A stretch of DNA of 8,446 nucleotides from positions 1 to 8,446 of the forward strand of contig JACQCN010000066.1 of assembly GCA_016201575.1 (NCBI GenBank). The letters are read 5' to 3'. This DNA comes from Candidatus Rokuibacteriota bacterium. Its GTDB lineage: Bacteria; Methylomirabilota; Methylomirabilia; Rokubacteriales; CSP1-6. Shown piece after piece: positions 6,820-8,446 of the stretch. Position 1 is the first letter of the stretch, and each line of letters begins with the position of its first letter. The position numbers were made by a program, and so were the translations under genes. The notes under the pieces are model-generated. The model searched no databases. It was given only the letters and a program-made list of their open reading frames with translations, and was not told the DNA's origin.

Positions 6820-7608
6820 ATGGGCCGGCTCGACGGGAAGGTCGCGATCGTCACGGGGGGCGGGAGCGGCATCGGCCGCGTCACGGCCGCGATGCTCGCC
6901 GCCGAGGGCGCCCGCGTCGCGGTGTGCGGCCGCCGCAAGGAGCCGCTCGACTCGGTGGTGGCCGAGATCGAGCAGGCCGGCGGCCGCGCGGTGGCCCGCC
7001 CCTGCGACCTCGAGGACACGGCGGCCGCGCGGGAGCTGGCCGCCTGGGCCGTTGCCACGCTCGGCCGCGTCGACATCCTGGTCAACAACGCGGGCCGCTC
7101 GAGCCGCGTCCGCAGCATCCGGTGGGTCGCCGAGGAGGAGTGGAGCAGCGTCCTCGCGGTCAACCTGACGGGCGTCTACGCGCTCACCCAGGCCGTCCTG
7201 CCGGACATGCTCGCGCGCGGCGAGGGGACGATCATCACCGTCTCCTCGGCGTCCGCGTTCCGGCCGGGGCTGATCGGCGGCGCCCCCTACGGCGCGGCCA
7301 AGGCGGCCGTACGCAACCTGATGGGGCACATCAACGCCGAGCTGCGCGACCGCGGCATCCGGGCGACGACGATCCTGCCCGCCGAGGTGGACACGCCGAT
7401 CCTCGAAAAGCGCCCGGTGCCGCCCGACGCCGCCGCCCGGGCCATGATGATGCAGCCCGAGGACGTCGCCAGCGCGATCCTCCTGTGCGCCCTCATGCCC
7501 GCGCGCACGGTGGTCGAGGAGATCGTGATGAGCCCGACCGCCGACCGCGACCGGCGGGCCGAGATCGAGGTGGCGCGCCGGACGGGCGCGCCGCCGGGGG
7601 AGCGCTGA
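6820..7608 (+). CDS. Short-chain dehydrogenase/reductase (SDR), classical type
   Basis: NAD(P)-dependent oxidoreductase of 262 residues acting on an alcohol or ketone; the substrate is not predictable. Seen: the cofactor motif TGGGSGIG (12-19), NNAG (89-92), the structural and catalytic Asn115 in AVNLTG, Ser143 in VSS, and YGAAK with Tyr157 and Lys161. Arginines just after the second strand (CGRRK, 37-40) suggest NADPH rather than NADH. The C-terminal PEDVASAILL and VEEIVMSPT are typical of the FabG-like group. A FabG role in fatty acid synthesis is not supported by context. It starts one base after the amidohydrolase stop and has no clear ribosome binding site of its own, so translation is probably coupled and the two proteins likely act in one pathway. 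Confidence 0.95.
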   Translation: MGRLDGKVAIVTGGGSGIGRVTAAMLAAEGARVAVCGRRKEPLDSVVAEIEQAGGRAVARPCDLEDTAAARELAAWAVATLGRVDILVNNAGRSSRVRSIRWVAEEEWSSVLAVNLTGVYALTQAVLPDMLARGEGTIITVSSASAFRPGLIGGAPYGAAKAAVRNLMGHINAELRDRGIRATTILPAEVDTPILEKRPVPPDAAARAMMMQPEDVASAILLCALMPARTVVEEIVMSPTADRDRRAEIEVARRTGAPPGER

Positions 7609-7726
7609 CAGCCGCCACAATGGGGACGCACGTTCGGGGCGGGTCGAAAAGCCCACTAAACAGGGCCCACAGGCCGCTCATGCGACCTCTGGGCGCGCGA
7701 TACCAGACGGTCGCGAACCATGCTCG
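7609..7726. other. Non-coding spacer between the SDR and the glycosylase remnant
   Basis: 118 bases with no supportable gene and lower GC than the flanks. It holds an imperfect inverted repeat (7665-7694) and a small GCCC/GGGC pairing (7651-7654 with 7663-7666). It has no T-run after a stem, so a rho-independent terminator for the SDR is not evident. It directly abuts the point where glycosylase homology begins mid-protein, so it may contain a deletion or insertion junction. Confidence 0.5.
7665..7694. repeat. Imperfect inverted repeat
   Basis: GCCCACAGG (7665-7673) pairs with CCTCTGGGC (7686-7694) across a 12-base loop, with one C-C mismatch in nine positions. It could be a hairpin in the SDR mRNA 3' end, or the trace of a mobile or repeated element. 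There is no other support. Confidence 0.35.
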
Positions 7727-8446
7727 TCCGAGGAGTTCCCGCGCTGGCACGTCGAGCGCTCGCTGCACGCCATGGGCGCGGCGACCGAGGCCGACCTCAG
7801 CGGCTATCTGACCTTCCCCCGGTTCGCGCCGGGCGCCCGCCGGGCCGCGCTCCGCACCATGATCGAGCGCGGCGAGATTGCCGAGATCGAGGTCGATGGG
7901 CGCCCCGGTCGCTGGCTCGCGCTCACGCGCGACGTGCCTGCGCTCGCCCGGGCGAGGCGGGCGGCGGCTCCGTCCCGCGGGACGACGTTCCTCTCACCCT
8001 TCGACTCCCTCCTCTGGTATCGCGATCGGGTGACGCGCCTCTTCGGCTTCGACTACCGCATCGAGGTCTACACCCCGGGCCCCAAGCGCGTGCACGGCTA
8101 CTACACGCTGCCGATCCTCCATCACGGTCATCTCATCGGCCGCGTCGACGCCAAGGCTCATCGCGCCGAGCGCCGGTTGGAGGTCCGTCACGTCCACTTC
8201 GAGCCCTGGTTCGCCGGGACGGGGACGCCTCCCACCGGAGAGGGTGACGTCGATCAGGACGAGGCGCTCGCTGGCTTGGTGGAAGCGCTGGGCTCCCTCG
8301 CCGCTTTCGTGGGCACCGACGAGATCGCGCTCCGGCGCGTGACGCCACCGCGTCTGCGGACACCGGTGGCGCGGGTGCTGCGCGGTGTGTCTGCGCGCGT
8401 ATCAGGAGCCATCGGATCAACTTCCCGGTTGACGATCGCTCCGTCC
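7727..8446 (+). pseudogene. 5'-truncated YcaQ/AlkX-type DNA glycosylase (winged-helix, DUF1006/HTH_42 family)
   Basis: YcaQ-family proteins are DNA glycosylases that unhook interstrand crosslinks and alkylated bases. This frame matches only the C-terminal half: LSPFDSLLWYRDR, then FDYRIEVYTPGPKR, HGYYTLPILHHG and IGRVDAK are close to E. coli YcaQ segments I remember (LSPFDPVVWDRKR, YRLECYTPAPKR, VGRMDAK). Homology starts near EEFPRWHVERSLHAMGAATEADL, about residue 205 of the roughly 410-residue family, so the N-terminal winged helices and the catalytic Q-x-D segment are absent. The frame is open upstream to the SDR end but has no ATG, GTG or TTG before ATG at 7772, which lies inside the homology and has no ribosome binding site. 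No stop occurs by the window edge, and third-position GC drops after about 8384, where family members should end. Most likely a decayed gene fragment; a shortened expressed protein from 7772 (at least 225 residues) would lack the catalytic part. Confidence 0.75.

Noticed and set aside
5088..7163. Long open frame on the minus strand (691 codons) opposite the amidohydrolase and SDR
   Set aside because: Same cause: shadow of two confident genes, with no motif of any family in its translation.
4988..7168. Plus-strand frame of 726 codons overlapping the amidohydrolase in another phase
   Set aside because: The translation is Arg/Gly/Ala-rich with no domain signal, while the frame from 5136 carries all the catalytic motifs.
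7720..8247. Plus-strand frame of 175 codons starting at ATG 7720
   Set aside because: It is out of phase with the YcaQ-like frame, which has the homology; its translation is Arg/Pro-rich.

Overview
This is a very GC-rich window (about 70% by eye, with G or C at nearly every third codon position in the main genes). That points to a high-GC bacterium. The gene mix (amidase, D-aminoacylase-like amidohydrolase, SDR, 2-hydroxyacid dehydrogenase, oligopeptidase B) is what I would expect of an uncultured soil or sediment lineage such as Rokubacteria or Methylomirabilota. That placement is inference from memory, not proven by the sequence.

Layout: two transcription units diverge from a 168-base spacer at 4968-5135. 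The minus-strand unit reads leftward. It starts with an amidase-signature hydrolase (4967 to 3540), followed by an oligopeptidase B-type serine peptidase ending at 1273. A possible small protein lies at about 1207 (or 1276) to 1046, and then a CtBP/PGDH-like D-2-hydroxyacid dehydrogenase from 1049 runs off the left edge. Junctions are tight: a GTG two bases after the amidase stop opens a coding-like in-frame extension of the peptidase, and the small ORF shares a GTGA stop/start overlap with the dehydrogenase. The plus-strand unit holds an N-acyl-D-amino-acid deacylase-like amidohydrolase (5136-6818) and, one base later, an NADP-type short-chain dehydrogenase (6820-7608).

The right end differs. 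After a 118-base non-coding stretch with an imperfect hairpin, the sequence enters the middle of a YcaQ/AlkX-type DNA glycosylase (about 7727 to the window end). The N-terminal half, with the catalytic Q-x-D segment, is missing. There is no usable start codon at the homology boundary, and coding bias fades near the end with no stop. I read this as a 5'-truncated pseudogene.

How the genes may work together (inference): three of the five confident genes cleave peptide or amide bonds and two are NAD(P)-dependent oxidoreductases acting on hydroxy/keto groups. A small catabolic locus for amide- or peptide-type substrates fits, with released hydroxy or keto acids oxidised or reduced downstream. No substrate can be assigned from sequence alone. 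No RNA genes, CRISPR arrays, transposases or phage genes were seen. I found no clear undescribed system; the best leads are the small ORF, the peptidase extension, the amidohydrolase with an altered metal site, and the truncated glycosylase with its adjoining spacer.
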